NCBI GenBank assembly: GCA_958295835.1
Contig: OY282378.1
Span: 5,295,694-5,359,693 of the forward strand
DNA from: an uncultured Gammaproteobacteria bacterium
GTDB taxonomy: Bacteria; Pseudomonadota; Gammaproteobacteria; HK1
DNA length: 64,000 nt
Reading direction: 5' to 3'
Shown here: positions 1 through 8,086 of the stretch, piece after piece
Position numbering within the stretch: position 1 is the first letter of the stretch
Layout of the letters: every line of letters starts with the position of its first letter
Notes under the pieces: generated by a model
Told to the model about the DNA's origin: nothing
What the model saw: the letters and a program-made list of their open reading frames with translations, nothing else
Databases searched by the model: none
Program-made: the position numbers and the translations under genes

Positions 1-124
1 ATTCGCAGCCGTGCTCCAGGAACGTCTCCCGGATCCGATCGAACGTCTCGTCATCGATTCCGGCTGCGAGATCGACACCGAAGATCCCGGCTCCCGGGGC
101 TCCCGAGATCGGCCGGACCTCCAT
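1..124 (-). CDS. TauD/TfdA-family dioxygenase, N-terminal fragment (runs off window)
   Basis: Reading the minus strand from an ATG at 124-122 gives 41 codons that begin MEVRPISGAPGAGIFGVDL and continue with DDETFDRIRETFLEHG. This is the usual N-terminus of the TauD/TfdA family of Fe(II)/2-oxoglutarate dioxygenases, where a conserved G-x-E/G-I-x-GVDL segment precedes a helix ending in LxxHG. Family members hydroxylate taurine, 2,4-D or other small acids. The metal-binding HxD...H motif lies beyond the window edge, so activity and substrate cannot be judged. The gene is divergent from yidD. The assignment rests only on this short N-terminal resemblance. Confidence 0.55.
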   Translation of the reverse strand, partial: MEVRPISGAPGAGIFGVDLAAGIDDETFDRIRETFLEHGCE

Positions 125-245
125 CCGCGCATTTCGCCGTGCTGTATCATGCAGCCGAAGCTGGCAGCCTCCGTGTATGCGGCATGTGGCAAGACATTCG
201 CGGACATTCGTTCATGGCTCGTGAGGCGCCCCCTGCGCCTGCGGC

Positions 246-575
246 ATGCGGCGCATAGACATGAAGACCGATTCCGCGGCACGACGTCCCCCAACCGCGA
301 GCCGCCGTCGGACATTGCTCCATGCGTTGCGGCCCGGTCGAATCCTCGCGGGCGCGGTGCGGCTCTACCAGCTCGTACTGTCGCCGCTCATGCCGCCGCG
401 CTGCCGCCATCTGCCGACGTGCTCGGACTACGCGATCGAGGCGCTGTGCGAGCACGGCGCGCTGCGGGGCGGCTGGCTGGCGGCTCGGCGCATCGCGCGC
501 TGCCACCCGTTCGGCACCAGCGGATTCGACCCGGTCCCGGTGCGCGAGAATGCGCCGCGGCGGCCGGCCTCATGA
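246..575 (+). CDS. yidD: Membrane protein insertion efficiency factor YidD
   Basis: The 109-residue product carries the YidD signature: YQLVLSPLMPPRC, then PTCSDYAIEAL, then a RRIxRCHPFG...GFDPVP tail. The CRHLPTCSDYA core is at about residues 58-68. YidD is a small amphipathic, membrane-associated protein that assists YidC-dependent insertion of inner-membrane proteins. It usually sits in the rpmH-rnpA-yidD-yidC cluster, but here it stands apart, next to a Trm112-like gene. The N-terminal 30 residues are basic and poorly conserved, and a second ATG at 261 is an equally possible start. The family assignment is secure. Confidence 0.9.
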   Translation: MRRIDMKTDSAARRPPTASRRRTLLHALRPGRILAGAVRLYQLVLSPLMPPRCRHLPTCSDYAIEALCEHGALRGGWLAARRIARCHPFGTSGFDPVPVRENAPRRPAS

Positions 576-687
576 GCACCGCCTGCTGTATCCGCGCGTT
601 GCGGCTCGGTGCTGCGCCGGCGGCAGGCGGACGTGTACGCTGGTTGCGGCTGCCTCGAATCGGTGACGCTGCCGCGAGGAAGCAACG

Positions 688-954
688 ATGAGTGTCGATC
701 CGAAGCTGCTGGAGATCCTGGTCTGCCCGATCACGAAGGTGTCGGTGCAGGTGCTCGGCAAGCAGAAGCTCGCCGCCCTCAATCGAGCGATTGCCGGGGG
801 CGGCGTCAAGCACCTGGGCGGCACGGTGGTGGACACTCCCCTCGACGAAGCGCTGGTGACCACCGACAGCCGGACCGTCTACCGCATCGACGACGGTATC
901 CCGGTGATGCTGGAAGACCTCGCGATTCCGACCGAGCAGATCGCCGACTGGTAA
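688..954 (+). CDS. Trm112-like zinc-ribbon-family small protein
   Basis: This 88-residue protein begins MSVDPKLLEILVCPITK and ends in YRIDDGIPVMLEDLA, the pattern of the bacterial Trm112/UPF0434 (YcaR) family. The family helps stabilise or activate methyltransferases in eukaryotes; the bacterial role is less clear. The LEILVCP motif keeps one Cys, but the second N-terminal Cys of the zinc-binding relatives is replaced (CPIT). Compared with the usual 60-70 residues it has an insert of about 20 residues between the two conserved ends. A Shine-Dalgarno-like GAGGAAG lies 5-12 bases upstream of the ATG. Confidence 0.82.
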   Translation: MSVDPKLLEILVCPITKVSVQVLGKQKLAALNRAIAGGGVKHLGGTVVDTPLDEALVTTDSRTVYRIDDGIPVMLEDLAIPTEQIADW

Positions 955-1094
955 TCGGCTTCACGGACGCTGGTCGGCGACCACGTGCACGTCACCTTCG
1001 ACGGCGGTGCCGTCTACCTCGCCTGGACGACACTCGGCGAGCTCGCCGGGCAGGACCTGCTCGTGGAGCGGTTCCAACCGCGCCCGTCCTCCGG

Positions 1095-2165
1095 TCAAGG
1101 TGTCCGCGCGCGGCTCGTGCGGCGGACCGCGACCGCCTCGGCGAGCTCCCCGAGCATCTCCACCGTCTCGTCCCAGCCGATGCAGGCGTCGGTGATGCTC
1201 TGGCCGTAGGTGAGCGGCCGTCCTTCGACGACGTCCTGGCGCCCGGCGACCAGGTGGCTCTCGATCATCACCCCCATCACCGCCTCCTCGCCGGACGCGA
1301 TCTGGCCCGCCACGTCGCGGCAGACGTCGCGCTGGCGCTCGGGCCGCTTGGCGCTGTTGGCGTGGCTGAAATCGATCATCAATCGAGGAGGATGGCCGGC
1401 CGCGTCCAGCATCGCGGCAGCGGCCCGGACATGCTCGGACTCGTAGTTCGGTGACTTCCCACCGCGCAGGATGATGTGCGCGTCCTCGTTGCCGGCGGTC
1501 TTGAAGATCGCGGAGTGCGCGTTCTTCGTGAGCGAGAGGAAGACGTGGGGATGCCTGGCGGCGCCGACCGCATCGACGGCGAGCTTGATACTTCCGCCCG
1601 TGCCGTTCTTGAACCCGACCGGGCAGGACAGCCCCGAGGCCATCTCGCGGTGCACCTGGCTCTCGGTGGTGCGCGCCCCGATTGCCCCCCAACTGATCAG
1701 GTCCGCGATGTATTGAGGGGTGACGAGATCGAGGAACTCGACCCCGGCCGGTACGCCGGAGTCGTTCAGGTCGAGCAGCAACCGCCGCGCGACGCGCAAT
1801 CCCTTGTCGATGTTGAACCGGCCGTCGAGGTCGGGGTCGTTGATCAGTCCCTTCCATCCGACCGTGGTGCGCGGCTTCTCGAAATAGACGCGCATGACGA
1901 TGAGCAGCCGATCGGAGAGCGAGCGGCGAGGCCCGAGCAGGCGCGACGCGTACTCGCGGGCCGCCGCCGGGTCGTGGATGGAGCACGGCCCGGCGATGAC
2001 GAGGAGCCGGTCGTCCTTGCCGGCCAGTATCCGGCGAATCGCCTGCCGAGTCGTGTGGATGAGCTCGGAGGTACGTTCCGGGAGGGGAAGCTCCTGGAGC
2101 AGCGTCGCCGGGGTGACCACGTCGTCGATCGACGTGATCCGAAGGTCGTCCGTCTCGTAGCGCAT
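1095..2165 (-). CDS. aroG: 3-deoxy-7-phosphoheptulonate synthase, class I (DAHP synthase)
   Basis: This enzyme condenses phosphoenolpyruvate and erythrose 4-phosphate, the first step of the shikimate pathway to aromatic amino acids. The 356-residue protein has the full set of type I-alpha motifs in order: IAGPCSIHD, RVYFEKPRTTVGWKG, GVEFLD, GARTTESQVHREMASG, GFKNGT, ILRGGKSPNY and MIDFSHANS. I take the ATG at 2165, preceded by AAAGG; a TTG one codon earlier is less likely. Which paralogue (aroF, aroG or aroH) and which feedback inhibitor cannot be told from sequence alone. The gene stands alone, followed by about 140 bases without a recognisable gene. Confidence 0.9.
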   Translation of the reverse strand: MRYETDDLRITSIDDVVTPATLLQELPLPERTSELIHTTRQAIRRILAGKDDRLLVIAGPCSIHDPAAAREYASRLLGPRRSLSDRLLIVMRVYFEKPRTTVGWKGLINDPDLDGRFNIDKGLRVARRLLLDLNDSGVPAGVEFLDLVTPQYIADLISWGAIGARTTESQVHREMASGLSCPVGFKNGTGGSIKLAVDAVGAARHPHVFLSLTKNAHSAIFKTAGNEDAHIILRGGKSPNYESEHVRAAAAMLDAAGHPPRLMIDFSHANSAKRPERQRDVCRDVAGQIASGEEAVMGVMIESHLVAGRQDVVEGRPLTYGQSITDACIGWDETVEMLGELAEAVAVRRTSRARTP

Positions 2166-2223
2166 CAATTCGAACCTTTGTGTCGGAAGTCGTAGCCCGA
2201 TTGTTGTACGAATCTCGAAGACC

Positions 2224-2510
2224 CGTCATTCCCGTCTTGACAGACCCGTCATTCCCGCGGAAGCGGGAATCCACATCAATTGAATGAAGTTCGGCGTGAC
2301 ACCGACAGACGGAGTGCCATTGGGTTTGCTCGCAAGGATGCAGGCACAGGGAATTTTCATAAAAGCCTCTGGATTCCCGCTTCCGCGGGAATGACGGCAA
2401 GCGCGGCGGTTCCTGTTTTCGCGGAGCCTGCCCTCGCGTAAGCGGGGGAATGACGGTCTGAACCCACGGAGCCTGCCCCGCGAAAGCGGGGGAATGACGG
2501 TCTGAAAGGG
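2224..2510. repeat. Cluster of imperfect palindromic intergenic repeats (ATTCCCGC...GCGGGAATGACGG type)
   Basis: Between the DAHP synthase and hemL genes, at least four copies of a short inverted repeat occur. Two carry the core ATTCCCGCGGAAGCGGGAAT in opposite orientations (about 2250-2270 and 2373-2393). Two more, at about 2424-2457 and 2468-2502, share GGAGCCTGCC...CGAAAGCGGGGGAATGACGG. The same family recurs at 5545-5690. Such elements, often mis-annotated as peptides reading SFPRKRES, are abundant in proteobacterial genomes. Their hairpins may act as terminators or mRNA-stabilising elements. I see no gene in 2166-2609. Confidence 0.8.
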
Positions 2511-2609
2511 TAGAGGATCATCCGGGCTCTCCCGTTCTCGACGAGGCACAACGACTTCGGCGGCACCACGACGATACTTCGCCGCCGGTGCGGATTCGTC
2601 GGTGTCGTT

Positions 2610-3902
2610 TCATGGACCCGCCGCGACGATCTCGAACGCCTGCTCCGCGGCGCGGAACGTCGCCTCCAGGTGCTCGCCGGAATGCGCGCTCGACACGAAG
2701 CCCGCCTCGAACGCGGATGGTGCGAGATAGACCCCGGCATCGAGCATGGCGTGGAAGAACCGGGCGAAGCGGTCCGTGTCACAGGCCATGACGTCGGCGA
2801 ACCCCCGCACCTCGGCCGCATCGGTGAAGAACAGGCCGAACATGCCGCAGACGTGGTTCGTCGCGAGCCCGACCCCGGCCGCCGCCGCGCGCTCGCGCAA
2901 GCCGGCGACGAGGCGGGCCGTCGTCGCCGCCAAGCGGTCGTGGAAGCCTTCCTCGCCGAGGATCTCCAGGGTCGCCAGGCCGGCGGTCATCGCGATTGGA
3001 TTCCCCGAGAGCGTACCGGCCTGGTAGACGGGACCGTCCGGGGCGATGCGGTCCATGACGTCCGCCCGCCCGCCGAATGCGCCCACCGGCATCCCGCCGC
3101 CGATGACCTTGCCCAGGGTGGTCAGGTCGGGGCGCACGCCGTAGAGGGCCTGGGCGCCGCCCGGCGCGACCCGGAACCCGGTCATCACCTCGTCGAAGAC
3201 GAGCACCGCGCCGTGCGCGTCGCAGCACTCGCGCAGCGATTCCAGAAAGCCCGGCGCGGGGGGGACGCAGTTCATGTTCCCGGCGATCGGTTCCACGATC
3301 ACCGCGGCGATCCGATCGCCGAAACGGGCGAACGCCTCGCGCACGCCCTCCGCGTCGTTGAAGTCCAGGGTCAGGGTCTGTTCCGCGAGCGCGGCCGGAA
3401 CCCCGGGCGAGGTCGGCACCCCGAAGGTGAGCGCGCCGGAGCCCGCCTTCACCAGCAGCGAGTCCGCATGTCCGTGGTAGCACCCCTCGAATTTCACGAT
3501 GGCGTCCCGTCCGGTGAACCCGCGGGCGAGCCGGATGGCGCTCATCGTCGCCTCGGTGCCGGAGCTCACCATGCGCACCTTGTCCATCGACGGGACGAGT
3601 GCGCAGACGCGTTCGGCCATCTCCGATTCGAGCACCGTCGGGGCGCCGAAGCTCAAGCCGCGTGAAGCCGCTTCGCGCACCGCCTCGACCACTCGGGGAT
3701 GGGCGTGACCGACGACGGCCGGTCCCCAGGTACCCACATAGTCGATGTATCGCTTCGAGTCGATGTCGAACAGCAGCGCCCCTTCGGCGCGTTCGAAGAA
3801 GACCGGGGCGCCGCCGACGGCACGGAATGCTCGGACGGGAGAGTTGACCCCACCGGGGATGCGGCGTTGCGCGCGTTCGAATTCACGCGATGAGCTCGTC
3901 AT
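2610..3902 (-). CDS. hemL: Glutamate-1-semialdehyde 2,1-aminomutase
   Basis: HemL converts glutamate-1-semialdehyde to 5-aminolevulinate, the last step of the C5 route to haem. The 430-residue protein is full length and belongs to the class III aminotransferase fold. It has PGGVNSPVRAF at the N-terminus, SSGTEAT (113-119) for phosphate binding, YHGHAD, VFDEVMTGFR with the PLP-pyridine Asp at about 237, and the PLP lysine in TTLGKVIGGGMPVGAFGG (K265). A GGAGG ribosome site precedes the ATG at 3902. The thiE gene follows upstream on the same strand after about 60 bases, so hemL may be the last gene of a thiD-thiE-hemL transcript. Confidence 0.95.
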   Translation of the reverse strand: MTSSSREFERAQRRIPGGVNSPVRAFRAVGGAPVFFERAEGALLFDIDSKRYIDYVGTWGPAVVGHAHPRVVEAVREAASRGLSFGAPTVLESEMAERVCALVPSMDKVRMVSSGTEATMSAIRLARGFTGRDAIVKFEGCYHGHADSLLVKAGSGALTFGVPTSPGVPAALAEQTLTLDFNDAEGVREAFARFGDRIAAVIVEPIAGNMNCVPPAPGFLESLRECCDAHGAVLVFDEVMTGFRVAPGGAQALYGVRPDLTTLGKVIGGGMPVGAFGGRADVMDRIAPDGPVYQAGTLSGNPIAMTAGLATLEILGEEGFHDRLAATTARLVAGLRERAAAAGVGLATNHVCGMFGLFFTDAAEVRGFADVMACDTDRFARFFHAMLDAGVYLAPSAFEAGFVSSAHSGEHLEATFRAAEQAFEIVAAGP

Positions 3903-3962
3903 GTCGGCCTCCGTGCTTGCGCAGTGGATTGAAACGGCGCGGGCGGCATCGGCGGGCGCCGG

Positions 3963-4589
3963 TCACGGGAACAGCGCCGCGAAGCCGCGCGCCGCGTGTT
4001 CCACGTCGTCCCCGCCGAAGACGCCGTCGATGGCCGCGATGAAGTCCGCCCCCGCCTCGATCAGCGCCGCGCCGTTCCTCGCGGTGATGCCCCCGATCGC
4101 GACGATCGGCAGGTCGAGCTTCTCACGCGCGTCCGCGAGCAGGCGGATCGGTGCCGGGGCCGCGTGCGGTTTGGTCCGCGACGAGAAGAAGCTTCCGAAC
4201 GCCACGTAGGTCGCACCCTTGCCCGCCGCGGCCAGCGCGAGATCGAGGCGATCGTAGCAGGACACGCCCACGATACATCGTTCCCCCACGATGCGGCGCG
4301 CCGATCGGAGGTCGCCGTCGTCGCGCCCGACGTGCACGCCGTCGGCGCCGATTTCGGCCGCGAGGACGGGATCGTCGTTCACGATCAACGGGACTCGCCG
4401 CGATCGGCAGGTGTCGAGGAGCAGCGACGCGGCGATGCGCCGCTCGCCATCTGCCCGATCTTTCCCGCGATACTGGATCATGACGGCTCCGCCGTCGATC
4501 GCGGCGCCGACCCGGTTGACGAGACGGGCGGGATCGGTGTCCGCGGCGGACGTGATCGCGTAGAGCCCGCGGGAGGGGATTGGTGTCAT
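3963..4589 (-). CDS. thiE: Thiamine-phosphate synthase
   Basis: ThiE joins HMP-pyrophosphate and the thiazole phosphate to give thiamine monophosphate. The 208-residue TIM-barrel protein shows the family motifs in order: GLYAIT at the N-terminus, VMIQYRGKD (substrate-binding Q-x-R/K), VPLIVNDD, GADGVHVGRDDGD, IVGVSCY, YVAFGSFFSSRTKP and PIVAIGGIT. The ATG at 4589 overlaps the thiD stop by four bases (ATGA), so the pair is translationally coupled. A longer in-frame extension upstream has no family similarity and is antisense overlap with thiD, so it is excluded. Confidence 0.93.
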   Translation of the reverse strand: MTPIPSRGLYAITSAADTDPARLVNRVGAAIDGGAVMIQYRGKDRADGERRIAASLLLDTCRSRRVPLIVNDDPVLAAEIGADGVHVGRDDGDLRSARRIVGERCIVGVSCYDRLDLALAAAGKGATYVAFGSFFSSRTKPHAAPAPIRLLADAREKLDLPIVAIGGITARNGAALIEAGADFIAAIDGVFGGDDVEHAARGFAALFP

Positions 4590-5416
4590 CGGCTCCCCGC
4601 TCGACGGGGGGCGATACCATGCCCGCGCGCCCGCCGCAGCCGATCCGGCACGCGCTGGCCGGCCCCGATCCGGTATCCGTTCGCAATGGCGTCGTGGGTG
4701 AATTGCTGCGCCTCGATCACCGCCGCCCGCGGGGTGGCGCCGCGGGCCAGCCCCGCGGCCACCGCGGCGGCCAGCGTGCATCCACTTCCGTGGAATACGC
4801 CCTCGATGCGAGGCCATTCGAAGGACTCGACGAGTCCCCGGCGTCCATAGAAGCGGTTGACGACGCCGGGGGTCGCCTCGTCCGCGCCGGTGACGAGCAC
4901 GTATCCGCAGCCGGACGACAGGAGCCGTTCGGCCGCGTTGGCGAGGGTCGCGGCGCCGGGCGCGAGCCGGCGCGCCTCGCGGGTGTTGGGAGTCAGCACC
5001 GTGGTCCGGGGGACGAGCTGCGAGAGGACTGCGCTCGTCAGCTCGTCGCTGGCGAGCGGGGTGCCTCCGCCGGCTCGATGGATCGGATCGAGAACGACGG
5101 GAACCCCGTCGCAGTCGGTCAGGATCTCCTGAAGCGCGTCCACAATCCCGACGCTGCCGAGCAGTCCGATCTTGACCGCGGCGACGGGGACGTCGGCGAG
5201 CACGGTGCGCGCCTGGGCGATGACGTGACGGGGGTCGATGGGCATCAGCGCCCTGACGTCGTGCGTGTCCTGCGCGGTCAGCGAGGTCGCGATCGGCAAG
5301 GGGTGGCCGCCCATCGAGACGATCGTCTCGATGTCGGCCTGAAGCCCCGCCCCACCGGTGGGATCGAGCCCGGCGAAGCAGAGAACGGCGGGGATGTGCG
5401 GTTCCAGTCGATTCAT
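4586..5416 (-). CDS. thiD: Hydroxymethylpyrimidine/phosphomethylpyrimidine kinase
   Basis: ThiD phosphorylates hydroxymethylpyrimidine and then its monophosphate to supply HMP-PP for ThiE. The 276-residue protein has the ribokinase-fold motifs of the family: AGLDPTGGAGLQADI at residues 15-29, LTAQDT, AVKIGLLGS, VVLDPIHRAGGGT, LTPNTREA, and the anion-hole/catalytic segment FHGSGCTLAAAVAAGLA near 215-230. In most ThiD proteins the third motif reads HGTGCT; the Thr-to-Ser change is conservative. The gene overlaps thiE by four bases. The last 20 residues are arginine-rich and not conserved. Confidence 0.93.
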   Translation of the reverse strand: MNRLEPHIPAVLCFAGLDPTGGAGLQADIETIVSMGGHPLPIATSLTAQDTHDVRALMPIDPRHVIAQARTVLADVPVAAVKIGLLGSVGIVDALQEILTDCDGVPVVLDPIHRAGGGTPLASDELTSAVLSQLVPRTTVLTPNTREARRLAPGAATLANAAERLLSSGCGYVLVTGADEATPGVVNRFYGRRGLVESFEWPRIEGVFHGSGCTLAAAVAAGLARGATPRAAVIEAQQFTHDAIANGYRIGAGQRVPDRLRRARGHGIAPRRAGSR

Positions 5417-5721
5417 CCGGCCGCATTCTAACGCATGTTCCAGTGTTCGTTCCGGTTCGGAGCATTGTGTAATCTATTGAATTCAATTAATAAATAAGTC
5501 CTGCGAGCCACAATGGGCCGGCTCCCGGAGGACTCGTGTCACGAAATCGGCAGGGATGGATTCCCGCTTTTGCGGGAATGACGGAGCTTGGCGGGAATGA
5601 CAGGTATTCTCGGAGCCTGTCCCCCGATCGAGCGGGGGCCGGCTCTGGCTCGATCGGGAGAATGACGGGGCTTTGATTTATACAACAATCGAGTTTATCG
5701 CTTAACCACGGGAGAATCGAC
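5417..5721. repeat. Intergenic region with palindromic repeats of the same family as 2224-2510
   Basis: No gene is seen in this 300-base stretch. From about 5545 it carries further copies of the intergenic repeat: GGATTCCCGCTTTTGCGGGA followed by ATGACGG at about 5550-5583, a partial copy GGCGGGAATGAC, and a longer variant with GGAGCCTGTCCCC...GGGAGAATGACGGGG at about 5616-5672. Together with the cluster before hemL, these repeats bracket the hemL-thiE-thiD block. The stretch just before them (5470-5505) is AT-rich and could hold a promoter, but I cannot define one with confidence. Confidence 0.7.
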
Positions 5722-6231
5722 ATGAGCAAGGCGAAGCATGAGCATAATCCTGTAATCCATGATTGCTCGGCTTTCAAACGCTGGTCACGCGACGAAAGAA
5801 AAGTCCAAAAAGGAACCATCGGAGGCTATGTCAGCGATCTGAGACGAATTTCAGATGAACTTGGCATCGAGATCAATCCTGAGACCATTAGCAATTATAT
5901 CGATGCGGATAAATTGGCAGACAGGCTTGCGGAGAAGAACATTGACAAGAACCTTGGAGGCGTCTATCGGAACGCGGCTCGCCGTTACGCAGACTTCGTC
6001 CAAGCTTCGAAGTCTGCGGAAGAGGATGACGAAACACGATGCAATGAGGCATCGATCGTGGTTACCGGGAAATACGGGAAGATCTTGCCGGCATCCGTGG
6101 AAAGCTGTCGGTCGGTGAGACGGCGAAACGCGCGTTACGCGCTCGTGGCCGGGCCGCCTGCGAGTTCGAGGAGCTTTCCCACGACGTGCTCCACACCCGC
6201 ATCCTGCGTTCCACCCTCGCCGCCCTGCTGA
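5722..6231 (+). CDS. Orphan N-terminal ORF, possibly remnant of mcrB-like gene; 3' part is fused noise
   Basis: The first 110 codons look real: AT-richer than their surroundings, with a helical pattern (IGGYVSDLRRISDELGIEI, GGVYRNAARRYADFV) of the sort found as an N-terminal DNA-binding or SAM-like domain in restriction proteins. After about 6040 the frame runs out of phase over mcrC sequence and the translation (PASVESCRSVRR...) is not protein-like. The simplest reading is that the N-terminal part of one restriction gene, plausibly the mcrB partner, has been joined by deletion to the 3' two-thirds of mcrC. I do not recognise the N-terminal domain by name. Confidence 0.4.
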   Translation: MSKAKHEHNPVIHDCSAFKRWSRDERKVQKGTIGGYVSDLRRISDELGIEINPETISNYIDADKLADRLAEKNIDKNLGGVYRNAARRYADFVQASKSAEEDDETRCNEASIVVTGKYGKILPASVESCRSVRRRNARYALVAGPPASSRSFPTTCSTPASCVPPSPPC

Positions 6232-6932
6232 GGCTCCCGGACCTCGACCCCGACCGGGTGCGTCCGGATATCAGGACGGCGTACAGGAAGCTCGAAGGCA
6301 TCAGCCCCGTGCGGCTGGAACGCCGGCTGTTCCCGCGGGTTCAGCTCGACCGCAATCGCCACCTCTACCGCTTTCTGATGTCGATCTGCGAGCTCATCCA
6401 CGACTGCCTGATCGTCGAGGAAAGATCGGGATCGGCGAGGTTTCGGGATTTGCGGAAAGACGAATACCGGATGTGGTCGTTGTTCCAGGACTTCGTCATC
6501 GAGTTCTACCGCCGCGAACAGGATGATTATCGAGTGAACCACCGCGGGCGCGGAATCCGATGGGATGACGAAGGGACCCGGGAAGACCAGCGCCGGATGA
6601 TCCCGCGGATGGAGGCGGACGTCATTCTCGAATCGCAACACCGGCGTATCGTGCTGGACACCAAGTATTACCGGCAGGCCCTGAGCAACCATCGTGGCGT
6701 CAGGAAGCTCCGCTCGGAGCATCTGTTCCAGCTTCTCGCCTACCTGCGCAACCGCGAAGCGACCTCGGAACCCGGACCCAGGCATGAGGGCATCCTGCTC
6801 TATCCGGTGGTGGACGAGCCGCTGAAGGTGGACGTCCGCCTGGAGGGGTTCTCCATCCGGGCGCGAGGGATCGATCTCGGCCGGGACTGGCGCAAGATTC
6901 ACGCCGACATGCTGGCCTTGCTCGACGATTGA
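6048..6932 (+). pseudogene. mcrC: mcrC, 5'-truncated: McrBC 5-methylcytosine restriction nuclease subunit
   Basis: From just after a TGA at 6045-6047 the frame reads GIDRGYREIREDLAGIRGKL and then EFEELSHDVLHTRILRSTL. This is the middle of McrC, and it continues to a normal C-terminus. The C-terminal PD-(D/E)XK nuclease core is intact: MEADVIL...IVLDTKYY, then LRSEHLFQLLAYLRNRE. McrC supplies DNA cleavage for the GTP-driven McrB translocase at methylated sites. Here the N-terminal 100 or so residues are missing, no ATG exists before 6186, and no mcrB is found, so the gene is judged a remnant. Its upstream junction is with an unrelated frame. Confidence 0.8.
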
Positions 6933-7007
6933 CCATTCGACCCGGCGACTTGGCGCCGGCCGGATACATGGACTGGAAGACCATCGCCGCAGAGGGTGTC
7001 CGCAAAG

Positions 7008-7421
7008 TCAGGAGCCTGCATCGGGGCTCGACCAATCTTCGCAGTCGAGATCTCCCACTCGCATGAATTCCCGATGGTTGGCGGTGATCAGCACCAGTCC
7101 ACGGGCAAGGGCTTGTCCTGCGATCAACAGATCGTAAGGGCCGATCGGACGCCCAATCGCTTCGAGCCGGCTTCGAACCGCACCGGCCATGCGAGCATCG
7201 GATGCATCGAACGGGACGATCTCGAACCCTATCCGATCGAGCAAGTCGAGATTCCGGCTTGTTTGCCGGCTCTTCCAGGCGCCGTAGTACAGTTCACAGG
7301 CCACGGGCGCCGGCAGGCCGATGTCCGCCGGTTCATGGCGGCGTACACGTGCCGTCAGCGGCCGTGACGTCTTGTTGAGCAGGGCGATGCAGGCGTTCGT
7401 GTCGAGGAGGTAGCGCATCAC
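7008..7421 (-). CDS. vapC: VapC-type PIN-domain toxin ribonuclease
   Basis: The protein of about 137 residues is a PIN-domain nuclease of the VapC kind. It opens with YLLDTNACIALL (first catalytic Asp), has a conserved acidic residue in VACELYYGA, and the third acidic site in IGPYDLLIAGQALARGLVLITAN. VapC toxins cleave tRNA or rRNA and are held inactive by VapB. The GTG at 7421 and the ATG at 7418 are both usable starts; either overlaps the vapB stop (GTGATG), so the pair is coupled. The gene order antitoxin then toxin is the usual one. Confidence 0.9.
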   Translation of the reverse strand: MMRYLLDTNACIALLNKTSRPLTARVRRHEPADIGLPAPVACELYYGAWKSRQTSRNLDLLDRIGFEIVPFDASDARMAGAVRSRLEAIGRPIGPYDLLIAGQALARGLVLITANHREFMRVGDLDCEDWSSPDAGS

Positions 7422-7666
7422 TCGAAAGCATCATCGAGTCCCGCCCGGAACGGTAGCTCCGGCTGCTCGCGCCCCCCGGCGAAGAAATCGTCGGAGAACT
7501 CGCCCGCGATGGCGTCGAGCCACTCCCAACCGGACGCTATGGGCTCGAGTACGACCGCGGCACCCTGCTTGCGGATGCGTACTTCGTCGCCCTCCATCCG
7601 GAATTCCTTCGGCAATCGGACCGCCTGGGACCGGCCGGACCAGAACAGCTTGGCGGTATCGGGCAT
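7418..7666 (-). CDS. vapB: VapB-type antitoxin (AbrB/SpoVT swapped-hairpin)
   Basis: This 82-residue protein has the AbrB/SpoVT DNA-binding hairpin at its N-terminus: AKLFWSGRSQAVRLPKEFRM followed by GDEVRIRKQGAAVVLEP. The acidic, aromatic tail (EWLDAIAGEFSDDFFAGG) is the part that would wrap around VapC. It would neutralise the toxin encoded immediately downstream and repress the operon. A perfect inverted repeat, ATATC-N5-GATAT, stands just upstream of the start and is a good operator candidate. Confidence 0.9.
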   Translation of the reverse strand: MPDTAKLFWSGRSQAVRLPKEFRMEGDEVRIRKQGAAVVLEPIASGWEWLDAIAGEFSDDFFAGGREQPELPFRAGLDDAFE

Positions 7667-7682
7667 CGGGATTATTCCATGA

Positions 7683-7700
7683 GAGATATCTCAACGATAT
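7683..7700 (-). promoter_or_regulatory. Probable vapBC operator
   Basis: Seventeen bases upstream of the vapB ATG is the perfect palindrome GAGATATCTC (7683-7692). It overlaps a second inverted repeat, ATATC-TCAAC-GATAT (7686-7700). Nested palindromes at this distance are what a VapB/VapBC autorepressor binds. Assignment is by position and symmetry only. Confidence 0.5.
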
Positions 7701-8086
7701 GTATCATCATGGCGAAAGCCGTTTCAACCCCGTAGCCGAACAGACCGTTCACGTGGAGTCGCCCCGATTTCGTGGCCCCCTGACCCTTTGGGAAGGAAGT
7801 ATCCACCATGGCGAAATCGAGATCGCCCCCCGTTTGCACGGGGGCAGGCACCCTCGTCGAGATCACCGTCATCGCCGCGCGGCGGTGACGTGCGCTCGCC
7901 GGGGCCGGGGCATCGGCCCCGCGGGGGCAGGTGAGGAGGTTCGCGATCCCGCGCTCGCCGTTCCGTGTCAGCCGGCGTCACCCCCGTGTTTCATGCTGAC
8001 GCTGATTTTCCCGATGGGTGGTCGGAAGAACAGGACCCTTGTTCCATGCGAAGGGTGCCCGGCCGGCCGCGCCGGTCTCCTGCGTG
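7701..8086. other. Intergenic, no gene recognised
   Basis: I find no supported gene here. A short duplicated phrase, CATGGCGAAA with one-base context changes, appears at about 7710 and 7808, and GTTTCAACCCC occurs once near 7721. There is no spaced repeat series, so this is not a CRISPR array. The small reading frames across the stretch have no family features. Confidence 0.5.

Noticed and set aside
985..1209. Small plus-strand frame (HVHVTFDGGAVYLAWTT...) after the Trm112-like gene
   Set aside because: Most of it overlaps the DAHP synthase gene on the other strand, and no family or ribosome site supports it.
3963..5486. Treating thiE as the tail of a 507-residue protein
   Set aside because: The N-terminal part is antisense-like, out-of-frame reading of thiD; real similarity begins at the ATG at 4589.
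7690..7840. Possible CRISPR repeat (GTTTCAACCCC with a nearby repeated GGCGAAA phrase)
   Set aside because: Only one copy of each phrase at irregular spacing, no spacers and no cas genes.
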